A stretch of DNA of 64,000 nt from Candidatus Gallispira edinburgensis (GTDB taxonomy: Bacteria > Bacillota > Clostridia > Lachnospirales > CAG-274). The DNA is taken from contig CAJFNV010000044.1 of assembly GCA_904395805.1 (NCBI GenBank), positions 62,001-126,000 of the forward strand. The letters are read 5' to 3'. Under the pieces are notes generated by a model that saw only the letters and a program-made list of their open reading frames with translations, searched no databases and had not been told where the DNA came from. This document shows, piece after piece, positions 34,734-44,151 of this stretch. Numbering within the stretch: position 1 is the stretch's first letter; the number at the start of each line of letters is the position of its first letter. The translations under genes and the position numbers were made by a program.

Positions 34734-35273
34734 ATGAAATTAACAACCAGAGAAATGGTGCTTACAGCCCTGTTTGCGGCTATATTCTGTATTCTGGGGC
34801 CAATATCTGTCCCTATAGGACCGATTCCCGTATCCCTTACAAATTTTGTAATATACATATCTGTTTATATGCTGTCTGCCCGTAATGCAACGGTAAGTTA
34901 TCTTATTTATCTGCTTATAGGTGCAGCAGGTCTTCCTGTATTTTCGGGCTATGCAGGCGGAGCAGGAAAGCTCTTCGGTGTCACAGGCGGCTATCTTATA
35001 GGCTTTATATTTACAGCTGTTATAAGCGGTATTGTTGTAAATAAATTCTATAAAAATAAATTAATTTCAATATTGGGAATGCTTACTGGTCTTGCTGTTA
35101 CATATGCCTTTGGCACGGCATGGTTTGCCTTCTTAAACGGTGATAAGTCCGTATATGAAATACTTAAGCTCTGTGTGATCCCATTTATACTTATTGATTT
35201 TATCAAAATAATTATTGCATCAATAATCGGTCCTATACTTAAAAACAAAATTAATTCAGCTGCGAATCCGTAA
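34734..35273 (+). CDS. bioY: Biotin transporter BioY (ECF S component)
   Basis: The 179-residue membrane protein has six hydrophobic helices and the BioY hallmarks: PIGPIPVSLTNFVIY at about 27-41 and GLPVFSGYAGGAGKLFGVTGGYLIGF at about 65-90. It captures biotin for the energy-coupling-factor module encoded elsewhere. No biotin synthesis gene is in the window. A strong consensus promoter and own terminator make it monocistronic. Confidence 0.95.
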   Translation: MKLTTREMVLTALFAAIFCILGPISVPIGPIPVSLTNFVIYISVYMLSARNATVSYLIYLLIGAAGLPVFSGYAGGAGKLFGVTGGYLIGFIFTAVISGIVVNKFYKNKLISILGMLTGLAVTYAFGTAWFAFLNGDKSVYEILKLCVIPFILIDFIKIIIASIIGPILKNKINSAANP

Positions 35274-35309
35274 CATAAAAAATCCGACAAAGTCGGATTT
35301 TTTATGTTA
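35271..35309. terminator. Bidirectional terminator between bioY and the ABC exporter
   Basis: An 18-bp perfect stem (TAACATAAAAAATCCGAC with its complement) has loop AAA. The bioY stop codon lies inside the 5' arm. Confidence 0.88.
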
Positions 35310-35323
35310 CGGAGATCATTATA

Positions 35324-37060
35324 TTAATTTTTTATAGTCCACTCCTGACTCTCTGTCTGCAATTTCACCATTCTTGCAAAAATTCCGTTCCTCTTTTTGA
35401 GTTCTTCGGCATTTCCTTCTTCTGTTACTCTTCCTTCGGAAAGAACAACTATTTTATCGGCATCCATTACCGTTCTCATTCTGTGAGCTATTACCATAAC
35501 AGTCTTATCTTTTATGAGCTTTGAAAGAGCCGATTGTATAAGTGTTTCATTTTCTACATCAAGGGATGATGTTGCCTCATCCATAAGTATTATGGGCGCG
35601 TTTTTCAGAAAAGCCCTCGCTATTGATATTCTCTGTCTTTCTCCTCCTGAAAGTTCACATCCGTTTTCACCTATCATTGTATCATATCCTTCGGGAAGCT
35701 TTTCAGCAAATTCATCGCAGTTGGCAAGCTTTGCAGCCTTTATTACCTCTTCATCTGTGGCGTCTTTTCTGCCTATTCTTATATTTTCCATAATTGTGTT
35801 GTTAAACAGAGTTACATCCTGAAACACAATTGAATAAAGAGAAAGGAGAGTTTCAGGAGCTATTTTTGATACATCCATACCACCTACTGTTATTTTACCT
35901 TTATCAGCATCCCAGAATCGTGAGGCAAGTCTTGAAACTGTTGTCTTACCCCCTCCCGAAGGACCTACAAGAGCAGTAACCTCTCCCTGCTTTGCAGTAA
36001 ATGAAACATTGTCTAATACTGTTTCCCCGTTGTTATAGGCAAAACCGACATTTTCAAATTTTATGTCATAGCCATTGTTAGAAAGTTTATCTGCTCCCTC
36101 CTGCACAGGGTGATAAAGTATTTCATTCATTCGCGCAATATTTGTTCTTGCGGATATTATTGCAGCCAGATTCTGCAGTGCACTCTGCAAAGGATCATAT
36201 ATTCTTGATACGACAAGAAGAAACATAAAGAAAGTGAGTACATCCACAGAGCCATTTATTAAAAGTACAGAACCTGCAAGGGCCACAGTCGCAATACCAA
36301 GCTTTAATATTAATTCTGCCGATACAACAAAAGCTGCTGTACCAAATTCTGAAATTATAGCTCTCTTTTCAACATTCTTAATTTTTTCAGTCAAACCAAC
36401 CATATAGTTGTTTTCTGCATTATTTGCTCTCAAATCTCTTACGGTTTCTATACATTCCTGGATACCGTCGGCACAAGCCATTTTAGCATTCATTTCACGG
36501 CTTTTTAAAATATCCTGTACTTTTGTTGAAAGTGCTACAACAATAAAGGATACAGGAAGCACCCACAGAGCTGCCAAAGCAAGTCTCCAGTCAAAAAAGA
36601 AAAGACACACAGCAATAATGGTTGTAGATATTACGGAACCCGCCAGCTCAGGTATAAAATGTGAAAATGCAGTTTCTAAAAATGCACAGTCTGCCATCAC
36701 AGTACTCGTTAAATCTGCCAGATCCTTTTTACCAAAATATGATAAAGGAATTTTTCTAAGCTTTTCAGCCAGAGTAATTCTTCTCACTCCGCTCTCGATA
36801 TATGTATTGAAATAAACTGCATTATACTGGAAATATGTAGCTATCAGTATAAAAGCAACGCATAATGCACAGCCTGCACCATAAAATATACCCTTACCTT
36901 CCGGTATACCCCCATTCATTAGATCCTTCACAAGAAAGTAAAGCGAACTGACAGGCACCATAAAGGATATATTCTGAAAAACACATGCAATACAGCTTTT
37001 GATCAGATTTACCGCACCCTGTCTTGACAAGGCATACTTTCTCTGTAATTTTTCTATCAT
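35324..37060 (-). CDS. ABC exporter half-transporter B (permease-ATPase fusion)
   Basis: In this 578-residue protein a six-helix type-1 exporter membrane domain (about 1-310) is fused to an ATPase with Walker A GPSGGGKTT at about 367-375. The signature is LSGGERQR, Walker B is IILMDEATSSLD and the switch His lies in AHRMRT. Its ATG overlaps the stop of the preceding ABC gene by 4 bases (ATGA), so the two are made together and probably form a heterodimer. The substrate (drug, peptide or lipid) is unknown. Confidence 0.93.
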   Translation of the reverse strand: MIEKLQRKYALSRQGAVNLIKSCIACVFQNISFMVPVSSLYFLVKDLMNGGIPEGKGIFYGAGCALCVAFILIATYFQYNAVYFNTYIESGVRRITLAEKLRKIPLSYFGKKDLADLTSTVMADCAFLETAFSHFIPELAGSVISTTIIAVCLFFFDWRLALAALWVLPVSFIVVALSTKVQDILKSREMNAKMACADGIQECIETVRDLRANNAENNYMVGLTEKIKNVEKRAIISEFGTAAFVVSAELILKLGIATVALAGSVLLINGSVDVLTFFMFLLVVSRIYDPLQSALQNLAAIISARTNIARMNEILYHPVQEGADKLSNNGYDIKFENVGFAYNNGETVLDNVSFTAKQGEVTALVGPSGGGKTTVSRLASRFWDADKGKITVGGMDVSKIAPETLLSLYSIVFQDVTLFNNTIMENIRIGRKDATDEEVIKAAKLANCDEFAEKLPEGYDTMIGENGCELSGGERQRISIARAFLKNAPIILMDEATSSLDVENETLIQSALSKLIKDKTVMVIAHRMRTVMDADKIVVLSEGRVTEEGNAEELKKRNGIFARMVKLQTESQEWTIKN

Positions 37061-38835
37061 GCTATAGTTCCCTCCTTTTTAACCTTCCAGTTTACGGAAG
37101 TCTTGTACTGCTGCCACATTGAATTATAAAGTCCCTTCTTTTCAAGAAGTTCATTGTGTGTGCCTTCTTCTGCAATACTGCCCTCTTTAAGCACAAATAT
37201 TTTATCAGCATTTATAACTGTTGAAAGTCTGTGAGCGATCATAATAACAGTTTTCCCCTTTGCAAGCCTTGAAAATGCTTCCTGCACTCTGCTCTCATTG
37301 TCAGGGTCCGCAAAGGCTGTAGCCTCATCTAAAATAATGATCGGTGAATTTTTAAGGAGTACTCTTGCTATTGCAATTCTCTGCTGTTCTCCCCCTGATA
37401 AATATACACCCTTTGTTCCTATTACCGTATCAATGCCATCAGGAAGCTTTTCAATTATGTCCATACACTGGGCAGCCTCAAGAGCTTTCATAACTTCGTT
37501 TCTGTCTGCATCAGGCTTTCCTATACGCACATTTTCAAGTATAGATGCTTTTATAAGCTTACTATTTTGGAAGACAAAAGAAATCTGATTCATAAGCTCG
37601 TTTTTTTCAATTTCACGAATATCTACACCCCCTATTTTAATATTTCCCTGCTGCGGGTCAAAGAACCTTGAAACAACACTTGCAAGTGTTGTCTTTCCTC
37701 CTCCCGACGGACCTACAAAGGCAACTGTTTCTCCTGCATTTATTTTAAGGGAAATATTGTTTAAAGCATTCTTTTCACCGTCATAACTGTAGCTCACATT
37801 TTCAAGCTCTATAGATGAATTATTCGGTACCCTAGGATTTGCAGACTGTGGAAGGGGTTTTAAATCATGTACGCTGTCTATTCGCTTAATAGCATCATCA
37901 ACGATCATTGCATCCTCACTCTGGAACATAATTCTTGTCAGTGTAACAGAAATTATTGGCGTAATAATAATATAAAACATAAGATTTAGAAGAAATTCAC
38001 TAGTCACACCATTCCTTGTCAGTAATAACGCTCCTGCAATAAGAAATACAAATACACCGTTTACTGCCGCCGTGTAAAGCATCATAGGTGTTCGCAGATC
38101 CTTTGTGTATGCTATTACCCATTTACCGTAATTATCTATAGTTGCCTTAAACCTTTTAAATGAGAATATAGTCTGTCCGAATGTTTTCACAACAGGTATA
38201 CCTCTTACATATTCCACTGCCTCATTTGACATATCTGCCAAAGCATTCTGATACTCTGTCATCTTTTCCTGCATGCTCTTCCCTGTCATTTTCATCATTA
38301 CAAGAAATCCCAATACAACAGGGCAAAGGCTTAAAAGTCCCAGCCTCCAGTCGAAAACAAGGAGAAGAATTAAAAGACCTATAGGTGTTGCAATTGCATT
38401 TGCTGTATCAGGAAGTCTATGAGCAAGATATGTTTCCGTAGCGGCACTGGAGTCATTTACAATTTTCCTCAGCTTTCCGCTCCCAAAACTCTCCACAAAG
38501 CCCAATGGCAGTTTAACAATGTGGTTCATTAACTCAATACGCAGATTTGCCGCAATTCTGAAAGCTGCCAGATGAGAACACATAAGCCCTGCAATATAAA
38601 CAAGCACAGAAACTACAGAATATATTACTGCCATTATACCATTGTGTACAAGATTTTCTGCTCTGCTGAAATTTGGTGCAACATTAAGCACTTCCTGAAT
38701 GATCTTCCATATGTACCAGAAAGGTACAAGAGCTATAAAAGCACTTGCTGCCGAAAGTATCCATGACCCTATTGTCAGATACTTGTGCTTTCCTGCATAG
38801 CCGAGAAGTCGTTTTAAATTTGATTCTTTTTTCAC
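37057..38835 (-). CDS. ABC exporter half-transporter A (permease-ATPase fusion)
   Basis: The 592-residue protein has the same architecture as its partner: membrane domain at about 15-310 and ATPase with GPSGGGKTT at about 378-386, LSGGEQQR, IIILDEAT and AHRLST. It lies upstream of, and translationally coupled to, the second half-transporter. A TetR regulator gene 84 bases upstream on the same strand probably controls the operon. An AGGAGG site precedes the start. Confidence 0.93.
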   Translation of the reverse strand: MKKESNLKRLLGYAGKHKYLTIGSWILSAASAFIALVPFWYIWKIIQEVLNVAPNFSRAENLVHNGIMAVIYSVVSVLVYIAGLMCSHLAAFRIAANLRIELMNHIVKLPLGFVESFGSGKLRKIVNDSSAATETYLAHRLPDTANAIATPIGLLILLLVFDWRLGLLSLCPVVLGFLVMMKMTGKSMQEKMTEYQNALADMSNEAVEYVRGIPVVKTFGQTIFSFKRFKATIDNYGKWVIAYTKDLRTPMMLYTAAVNGVFVFLIAGALLLTRNGVTSEFLLNLMFYIIITPIISVTLTRIMFQSEDAMIVDDAIKRIDSVHDLKPLPQSANPRVPNNSSIELENVSYSYDGEKNALNNISLKINAGETVAFVGPSGGGKTTLASVVSRFFDPQQGNIKIGGVDIREIEKNELMNQISFVFQNSKLIKASILENVRIGKPDADRNEVMKALEAAQCMDIIEKLPDGIDTVIGTKGVYLSGGEQQRIAIARVLLKNSPIIILDEATAFADPDNESRVQEAFSRLAKGKTVIMIAHRLSTVINADKIFVLKEGSIAEEGTHNELLEKKGLYNSMWQQYKTSVNWKVKKEGTIA

Positions 38836-38919
38836 ACATATTCCTCCTTATAAATTTTACATTAGCTTAAGCTTATTTTATTAGCAGAAGCTAACTCTTA
38901 TTGCAAAAATTACAGAGCA

Positions 38920-39537
38920 TTAAAGCTCCATAATTTCTTTCCATCCCGAAGTATGAAAATCCTTTAATATTCTTACATACTCCACTGCCCTGTCATATTC
39001 CATATCGTGTATCACGATTTCAAAAAAGCCTGAAAACATTCCGCTTGCAATTATATGTATAAGCTGTGGATCTATATTTCTGACCTTGTGTCCCATACTT
39101 TTCAGTACCTTTATAAAATCATATGTTGCTTCAACCTCAATTTCAACTATATCGTGTACAAAATTTTCATATTTTGTTCCCGCCGAACAGCACAATATAA
39201 GCTTAAAAGCATCTTTATTATCATAAATATAGTCTATCATCCAGTCAATACAGTCACCCGATATTTTACCCATATGATCAGGCTGGACCTCCGGAGGCAG
39301 TTCTGCAAAAGTATTCTGTGCTTCCACAAATTTTTCCATAAATTTTTCTGCAGGTTCACCAACAAGGGCATCAAAAAGCTCTTCCTTGCTTTTGTAGTAC
39401 CCGTAAAAAGCACCTGTGGTAACTCCTGCATTTTTAACAATGTTTCTAAGGGAAGCACCTCTGAATCCCTTTTCCAGAAATTCATTTTTTCCTGCCTCTA
39501 AAATATTCTTTTTTGTCACAGTTTCATTTTCGCCCAA
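38920..39537 (-). CDS. TetR/AcrR family regulator of the ABC exporter operon
   Basis: The 205-residue protein starts at a TTG codon preceded by GAGGTGA; the nearby ATG is out of frame. The helix-turn-helix covers about 10-55 (SLRNIVKNAGVTTGAFYGYYKSKEELFDAL) and the ligand-binding helices follow. It is the first gene of a likely regulator-exporter-exporter operon. A perfect 30-bp palindrome overlaps its own promoter 13 bases upstream, which points to autorepression. Confidence 0.9.
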   Translation of the reverse strand: MGENETVTKKNILEAGKNEFLEKGFRGASLRNIVKNAGVTTGAFYGYYKSKEELFDALVGEPAEKFMEKFVEAQNTFAELPPEVQPDHMGKISGDCIDWMIDYIYDNKDAFKLILCCSAGTKYENFVHDIVEIEVEATYDFIKVLKSMGHKVRNIDPQLIHIIASGMFSGFFEIVIHDMEYDRAVEYVRILKDFHTSGWKEIMEL

Positions 39538-39550
39538 CCAATCACCTCTG

Positions 39551-39580
39551 ATATAACAGTGTTATATAACACTGTTATAT
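39551..39580. promoter_or_regulatory. TetR operator: perfect 30-bp palindrome
   Basis: Half-site ATATAACAGTGTTAT followed by its exact reverse complement, with no spacer. It lies 13 bases upstream of the TetR start and overlaps the -10 region of the promoter. Its symmetric AACAGTGTTATATAACACTG core is typical of a TetR-family site. Confidence 0.8.
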
Positions 39581-39605
39581 TATCATATATTATATCTTAT
39601 GTCAA
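39577..39605 (-). promoter_or_regulatory. Promoter of the tetR-ABC operon
   Basis: On the minus strand, TTGACA (39600-39605), 17 bases and TAATAT (39577-39582). The -10 overlaps the operator palindrome, so binding would block transcription. Confidence 0.6.
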
Positions 39606-39695
39606 TATCCTATTTATATTTTTAATCAGATTTTTTTACATCGTTAAAAATTTGATGCTCAACCATCAGATTTGCTCTTTCGGTTCACACTATAA

Positions 39696-39726
39696 AAGGA
39701 CACAAATAATTCATATCTGTGTCCTT
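39696..39726 (-). terminator. Terminator of the amidase gene
   Basis: On the minus strand, AAGGACACA...TGTGTCCTTTTATAG forms a 9-bp stem just after the amidase stop codon. Confidence 0.7.
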
Positions 39727-39748
39727 GTCAGTAAAAAAATATGTTAAA

Positions 39749-41251
39749 TTATCTTACAGGCGGATATGTATTAAAGAGATTTACAACTCCCTCATAAATA
39801 GCCTGTCCCACTTTATTTATTCCTTCCTGGCTGCCCATAATGGAGGCATCACCTGAGTTTGAAATAAATCCTATTTCAATTAATGTTGCGGGAACGGCAG
39901 ACTGTCTTAAAACGATCCAGTTTTCACTTTTAACCTTCCTGTTTACTGTCCCAAGCTTATCAAGGAGCTGATTAAGCATTTCCTCTGCCAGTCTGTAGCT
40001 CGTAAGCCCGTTACCCTGATCATTTGCATATAAACTGTAGGTTTCAGTACCGCTTGCGGATGTATTTGTAGCTGAATTTATATGTATTGATATAAAAGCA
40101 TCACCAACTTCATTTGCAAGATTTGTTCTGTCATCAAAGCTGGGGTACACATCCGTAGCTCTTGTTACATAGCACTTTATATCACTCTTGTCGAAAAGTT
40201 CCTTTGCTGCCAGAAGCATCTTAAGAGTCAGGTCCTTTTCAACAAGATTGTTTGCTGATGCTCCCGGATCACTTCCGCCATGACCTGCATCAAGTACTAT
40301 AATTTTTGAATACTTTTCCTTAGGCAGAACAGGTTTTATATACACAAAACCGTCAGACTTTGTAATATCCATTGCCATGATCTGAGTTTCATTAAATGTA
40401 ATAGTTGTCTTATCTGCAGCTACAGAAACATTCACACCGCTTATACCCGCAGCAGTTGAAGTAAAATTGCCGCTGGATAGTAAATTCTGATAATTGCCGT
40501 TTAACACAAGTGAATATGTAAGATTATAGTAATCATCGTAATGCACAAAATCATTTACATTTATAACATTGGCACTGTCCTTGATATAAAAATATCCTGC
40601 ACTGCTGTCAAAACCATAATCATTACTGTAAGAAGTATTGTATGATACAGTAGTTACAACAGGTGCCTGAGTCGTCGCCTCGGTTATTATTTCCGCTGTT
40701 GTTGCCTGAGTTGTTGCTTCGGTAGTTGTTGTAGTCGTGGTGGTTGTGGTTGTAGTGGTTGTCTGTTTTTTTGTTACAATGTTTGCGATCCTCGTTGTCT
40801 TGTCCCACTCAATGTCAAAGCCTAAAGCAGTTGTCACAAACCTCAGAGGTATCATTGTCTTGTTATTGATTATTTTAGCCTCTGTCTGCAATGTTTCTGA
40901 CACACCGTTTACATAAGCCTTTGAACTGTTAACAGGAATAACAACAAGAGTATCATCATATTTAACATAAACCTGCTCCAGATCCTTTTTCCATTCAACA
41001 TTTGCCCCTACACCCTCAAAGACTTCCCTTGCAGGTACAAGAGTATATCCGTTTAATATTATAGGCGGCATAGTTAAACCCGTTAATTTTACATCGTCTA
41101 TTGCTACAAAAACCTCTTCGGCATTATATTTATGGTCAGCATAGTCATATCTAAGTGTCAAATTAATATATCTGTTTGCAGCATTTGCGCTCACTGCCGT
41201 TAACATTGCAATAAGCAGTACAAATAATATTATATGCGATTTTATTCGCAA
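39749..41251 (-). CDS. N-acetylmuramoyl-L-alanine amidase with stalk domain, Thr-rich linker and AMIN-like domain
   Basis: A TTG start at 41251 (giving MRIKSHIILFVLLIAML) is preferred because AGGGGTG lies just upstream; an ATG six codons earlier has no site. After the signal peptide come a copper-amine-oxidase-N-type stalk domain (about 30-155) and a linker with 13 consecutive threonines plus EATTQATT units (about 160-195). An AMIN-like domain (about 210-310) and Amidase_3 follow (about 320-500; LDAGHGGSDPGAS, VEKDLTLK and SIHINSA carry the zinc and catalytic residues). It cleaves the amide between MurNAc and L-Ala in peptidoglycan. A two-component operon lies directly upstream. Confidence 0.93.
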   Translation of the reverse strand: MRIKSHIILFVLLIAMLTAVSANAANRYINLTLRYDYADHKYNAEEVFVAIDDVKLTGLTMPPIILNGYTLVPAREVFEGVGANVEWKKDLEQVYVKYDDTLVVIPVNSSKAYVNGVSETLQTEAKIINNKTMIPLRFVTTALGFDIEWDKTTRIANIVTKKQTTTTTTTTTTTTTTEATTQATTAEIITEATTQAPVVTTVSYNTSYSNDYGFDSSAGYFYIKDSANVINVNDFVHYDDYYNLTYSLVLNGNYQNLLSSGNFTSTAAGISGVNVSVAADKTTITFNETQIMAMDITKSDGFVYIKPVLPKEKYSKIIVLDAGHGGSDPGASANNLVEKDLTLKMLLAAKELFDKSDIKCYVTRATDVYPSFDDRTNLANEVGDAFISIHINSATNTSASGTETYSLYANDQGNGLTSYRLAEEMLNQLLDKLGTVNRKVKSENWIVLRQSAVPATLIEIGFISNSGDASIMGSQEGINKVGQAIYEGVVNLFNTYPPVR

Positions 41252-41287
41252 AACTCTCACCCCTTTCATAATAATAGCAGTAAATTA

Positions 41288-41359
41288 GGGAACCGTTGAT
41301 TGCATTTGATCAGTCAACGCTTCCCTTGATTATACCACATTTAAAAACTTTTGTAACAA
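41288..41359 (-). promoter_or_regulatory. Promoter and 5' stem-loop of the amidase gene
   Basis: On the minus strand, TTGTTA (41354-41359), 19 bases and TATAAT (41329-41334). The transcript would begin almost directly with an inverted repeat, GGGAAGCGTTGA / TCAACGGTTCCC (41288-41325). That repeat could stabilise the mRNA or end transcription from the upstream kinase gene, but it lacks a T tract. Confidence 0.55.
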
Positions 41360-41387
41360 ATTTCGGGGCATTGTAATAAAAACGTAA

Positions 41388-42791
41388 TCATTCACATTTT
41401 TTAAATATTACAGTAAATGTACTGCCCTCACCTACTACCGAATTGACCTCAATACGTGCATCAAGCTGTCTTACTATAGCCTTTGCAATGGACAATCCCA
41501 ATCCGTTTCCTTCAATTTTTTTATTTCTGGACTCATCATATCTGTAAAATCTGTCAAATATCTTATTTAATGCCGACTCCTCTATTCCTATACCATTGTC
41601 GGTTACGGAAAAGTATGGCTCATCATTTTTGTATCCTACCTTTATAGTAAGATGACACTGCTTGTCCCCGGAATATTTGATACCATTTTCGGCAAATATC
41701 CATATAAGCTGTTTAAGCAGATGGTTATCAGCCTCTACAATAATATCATCATTTGCCTCATTTTCAAATGTAGTCACAATATCAGGATTTGATACCTCAA
41801 TTTCCTTTGTAACATCTTCGGCAATTTCATATAGAGATACCTGCTCAATATTGATCTGATTTTTACCCTGTGTATCTCTTGCCAGATATAAGAGCTGCTG
41901 AATAAGCTTATTCATATGCTCTGTTTCCGATTTAATTGAATCAATCGACTCATTTAATATTTCGGGATCATCTTTACCCCACCTGTCGATCATATTAATA
42001 TACCCCTGTATAATTGCAATAGGAGTTTTCAGTTCATGAGAAGCATCTGAAATAAACTGATTTTCTTTGTTAAAATTCTCCTGAAGTCTGTCGATCATAT
42101 CGTTAAATGTTATTACAAGAGTATGGATCTCGTCCTTTGTTTCGGGAACGGCAATTCTCTGTGACAGATCATAAAGGCTTATACTTTCTGCCGCCTCCGT
42201 TATTTCCCTTATAGGCGAAAGCATTTTTTTGCTTATATATTTACCTATTAAAACAGCTACAAGTATTGAGATCAGATTTGTTATTACAACAATTGTAAGA
42301 CATAAATACAATGCCTTGTTTTCAAGCTGATTTTTTCTGAATATGAGTATCTCATAGGTATCACCGTCATATTCAAAAACCCTGTGCATAAACATATAGG
42401 GAATATCATCCACATTGTTTCTGCCGTAAAAATCTCCTTCCTTGTTATCAATGTCGTCAACTCTCGGAAATCTTTCGGGATTATTCATTGTGCCTATGTT
42501 GCCGCCGGGTCTTTTACTTTTGTTCAGTATTATTGCGTCGATATAAGGATTATCTATTACCGCTTCAATTTTAGTCTTATCAAGAGGATTCCCCTCACAT
42601 ATGTAGCTTTCAATTCTGTCTGCAGCTGCATTTATTTCATTTTTGGACATGCTGTTATAGGATATCCACATATTAAATAGTGCTATAACAGAAACAATAA
42701 CTATCATAAGCATAAATACAGAGGTATATATGAGTGTGATCTTCCCTGAAATTGTCAGTTTATTATATTTTCCCTTTAGCTTATTCGTCAT
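41388..42791 (-). CDS. Sensor histidine kinase (HAMP, HisKA, HATPase)
   Basis: The start is uncertain: ATG at 42791 (MTNKLKGKYNKL) is chosen, with a GTG seven codons upstream as an alternative. Two membrane helices (about 17-40 and 165-185) flank an extracellular sensor domain. HAMP comes next (KKMLSPIREITEAAESIS), then the phosphoacceptor SDASHELKTPIAI at about 250. ATPase boxes N (IFAENGIKYS), G1 (DNGIGIE) and G2 (GNGLGLSIA) complete it. It overlaps the response-regulator gene by 11 bases. The signal is unknown. The cell-wall amidase gene next door suggests envelope sensing, by position only. Confidence 0.93.
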   Translation of the reverse strand: MTNKLKGKYNKLTISGKITLIYTSVFMLMIVIVSVIALFNMWISYNSMSKNEINAAADRIESYICEGNPLDKTKIEAVIDNPYIDAIILNKSKRPGGNIGTMNNPERFPRVDDIDNKEGDFYGRNNVDDIPYMFMHRVFEYDGDTYEILIFRKNQLENKALYLCLTIVVITNLISILVAVLIGKYISKKMLSPIREITEAAESISLYDLSQRIAVPETKDEIHTLVITFNDMIDRLQENFNKENQFISDASHELKTPIAIIQGYINMIDRWGKDDPEILNESIDSIKSETEHMNKLIQQLLYLARDTQGKNQINIEQVSLYEIAEDVTKEIEVSNPDIVTTFENEANDDIIVEADNHLLKQLIWIFAENGIKYSGDKQCHLTIKVGYKNDEPYFSVTDNGIGIEESALNKIFDRFYRYDESRNKKIEGNGLGLSIAKAIVRQLDARIEVNSVVGEGSTFTVIFKKCE

Positions 42792-43476
42792 CTTTAACAA
42801 AATATCCAACACCTCTTATAGTATGAATAAGTTTAACACCGAATTTATCATCAATTTTAGTTCTCAGGTATCTTACATATACATCAACTACATTTGTTTC
42901 TCCAATATAATCATATCCCCATACCTGATTTAATATCTGCTCTCTTGATATAACAATATTTTTGTTTTTTACAAGATAAGTGAGCAGTTCAAATTCTCTC
43001 TTTGTCAGTTCCACTTCATTGTCTTTATAATATACCATTCTTCTGGATATATCGATTTTAAGATCATGCAATGTCAGAACATTGCCGTTGTTATCATTTG
43101 AGTTTGCACTTCTTCTCAGAGCGACCCTCATCCTTGCAAAAAGCTCTTCAATTGCAAAAGGCTTTGTAATATAATCATCTGCCCCGCTGTCAAGGCCTGC
43201 AATTTTATCCATTGTTTCACCTTTGGCTGTAAGCATTATAATGGGAACATCAGATTCCTTTCTTAATCTCCTGCAAACCTCGATACCGTTTAATTCAGGG
43301 AGCATTAAATCCAGAAGTATAATATCCGGTTCTTCTTCATAAAACTTTTCTATCCCTACTCTGCCGTCCTCTGCCAGAACAACATCATAACCTTCATGTC
43401 GCAATTCAAGTTCAATAAAACGTGCTAATTTACTTTCATCTTCTACAACAAGAACTTTTCCCAGTGATTTTTCCAT
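42781..43476 (-). CDS. OmpR-family response regulator
   Basis: The 231-residue protein has a receiver domain (acidic pair EDE near 13; phospho-acceptor Asp in IILLDLMLP at about 55; Lys in ITKPF at about 105) and a C-terminal winged helix (LTKREFELLTYLVKNKN through VVDVYVRYLRTKI). It is the first gene of the two-component operon. Confidence 0.95.
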   Translation of the reverse strand: MEKSLGKVLVVEDESKLARFIELELRHEGYDVVLAEDGRVGIEKFYEEEPDIILLDLMLPELNGIEVCRRLRKESDVPIIMLTAKGETMDKIAGLDSGADDYITKPFAIEELFARMRVALRRSANSNDNNGNVLTLHDLKIDISRRMVYYKDNEVELTKREFELLTYLVKNKNIVISREQILNQVWGYDYIGETNVVDVYVRYLRTKIDDKFGVKLIHTIRGVGYFVKDDE

Positions 43477-43526
43477 TTTAATACTCCTCTCGTTAATATG
43501 TATATTTAATAAATTTCATATAGACA

Positions 43527-43554
43527 AATACGGACGTATATTACCGTCCGTATT
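43527..43554 (-). terminator. Weak terminator after the cyclophilin gene
   Basis: A 10-bp stem AATACGGACG / CGTCCGTATT lies between cyclophilin and the response regulator. The T run on the minus strand is poor. Confidence 0.45.
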
Positions 43555-43616
43555 ACAATTTACAGTATTCTACTTAAAACTGCCTTAATAAAAGATTAAA
43601 TTTTAATTAAAATATA

Positions 43617-44138
43617 TTACATAGTTTCAGGCTCTGGATATTCAACTCCGTCTGTATCAACAGTAACTGTTTTAATAACAACATCCATAACAGGTCTGTC
43701 TGAAAAATCTGTAGGAACATTTGCAATATCATTCACAACATCCATACCTTCAATAACCTTTCCGAAAGCGGCATACTGTCCGTCAAGATGAGGTGAAGTC
43801 TTATGCATTATAAAAAACTGTGAGCCTGCTGAATCCGGATGCATTGCTCTTGCCATAGAAAGAACACCTTCCGTATGCTTCAGGTCATTTTTAAATCCGT
43901 TTGATGTAAATTCACCCTTTATACTGTATCCCGGACCACCTGTGCCTGTTCCGTTAGGGCATCCTCCCTGGATCATAAATTCGGGAATAACTCTGTGAAA
44001 TGTTAATCCGTCATAAAAATTATGATTAATTAAGCTTATAAAATTATTTACCGTATTTGGTGCAATTTCAGGATAAAGCTCTGCTATGATTTTTGCACCG
44101 TCTTCAAATTCAAATGTAACAATAGGATTTTTAGCCAT
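43617..44138 (-). CDS. Peptidyl-prolyl cis-trans isomerase, cyclophilin type
   Basis: The 173-residue cytoplasmic cyclophilin has no signal peptide. It has [30 protein letters not shown] (positions about 42-71), including the catalytic Arg of FHRV and the Gln of MIQGG, and [24 protein letters not shown] further on. It catalyses proline isomerisation in protein folding. It is the last gene of a three-gene run with the alarmone synthetase and a phosphoesterase. Confidence 0.95.
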   Translation of the reverse strand: MAKNPIVTFEFEDGAKIIAELYPEIAPNTVNNFISLINHNFYDGLTFHRVIPEFMIQGGCPNGTGTGGPGYSIKGEFTSNGFKNDLKHTEGVLSMARAMHPDSAGSQFFIMHKTSPHLDGQYAAFGKVIEGMDVVNDIANVPTDFSDRPVMDVVIKTVTVDTDGVEYPEPETM

Positions 44139-44151
44139 TTTATCATTCTCC

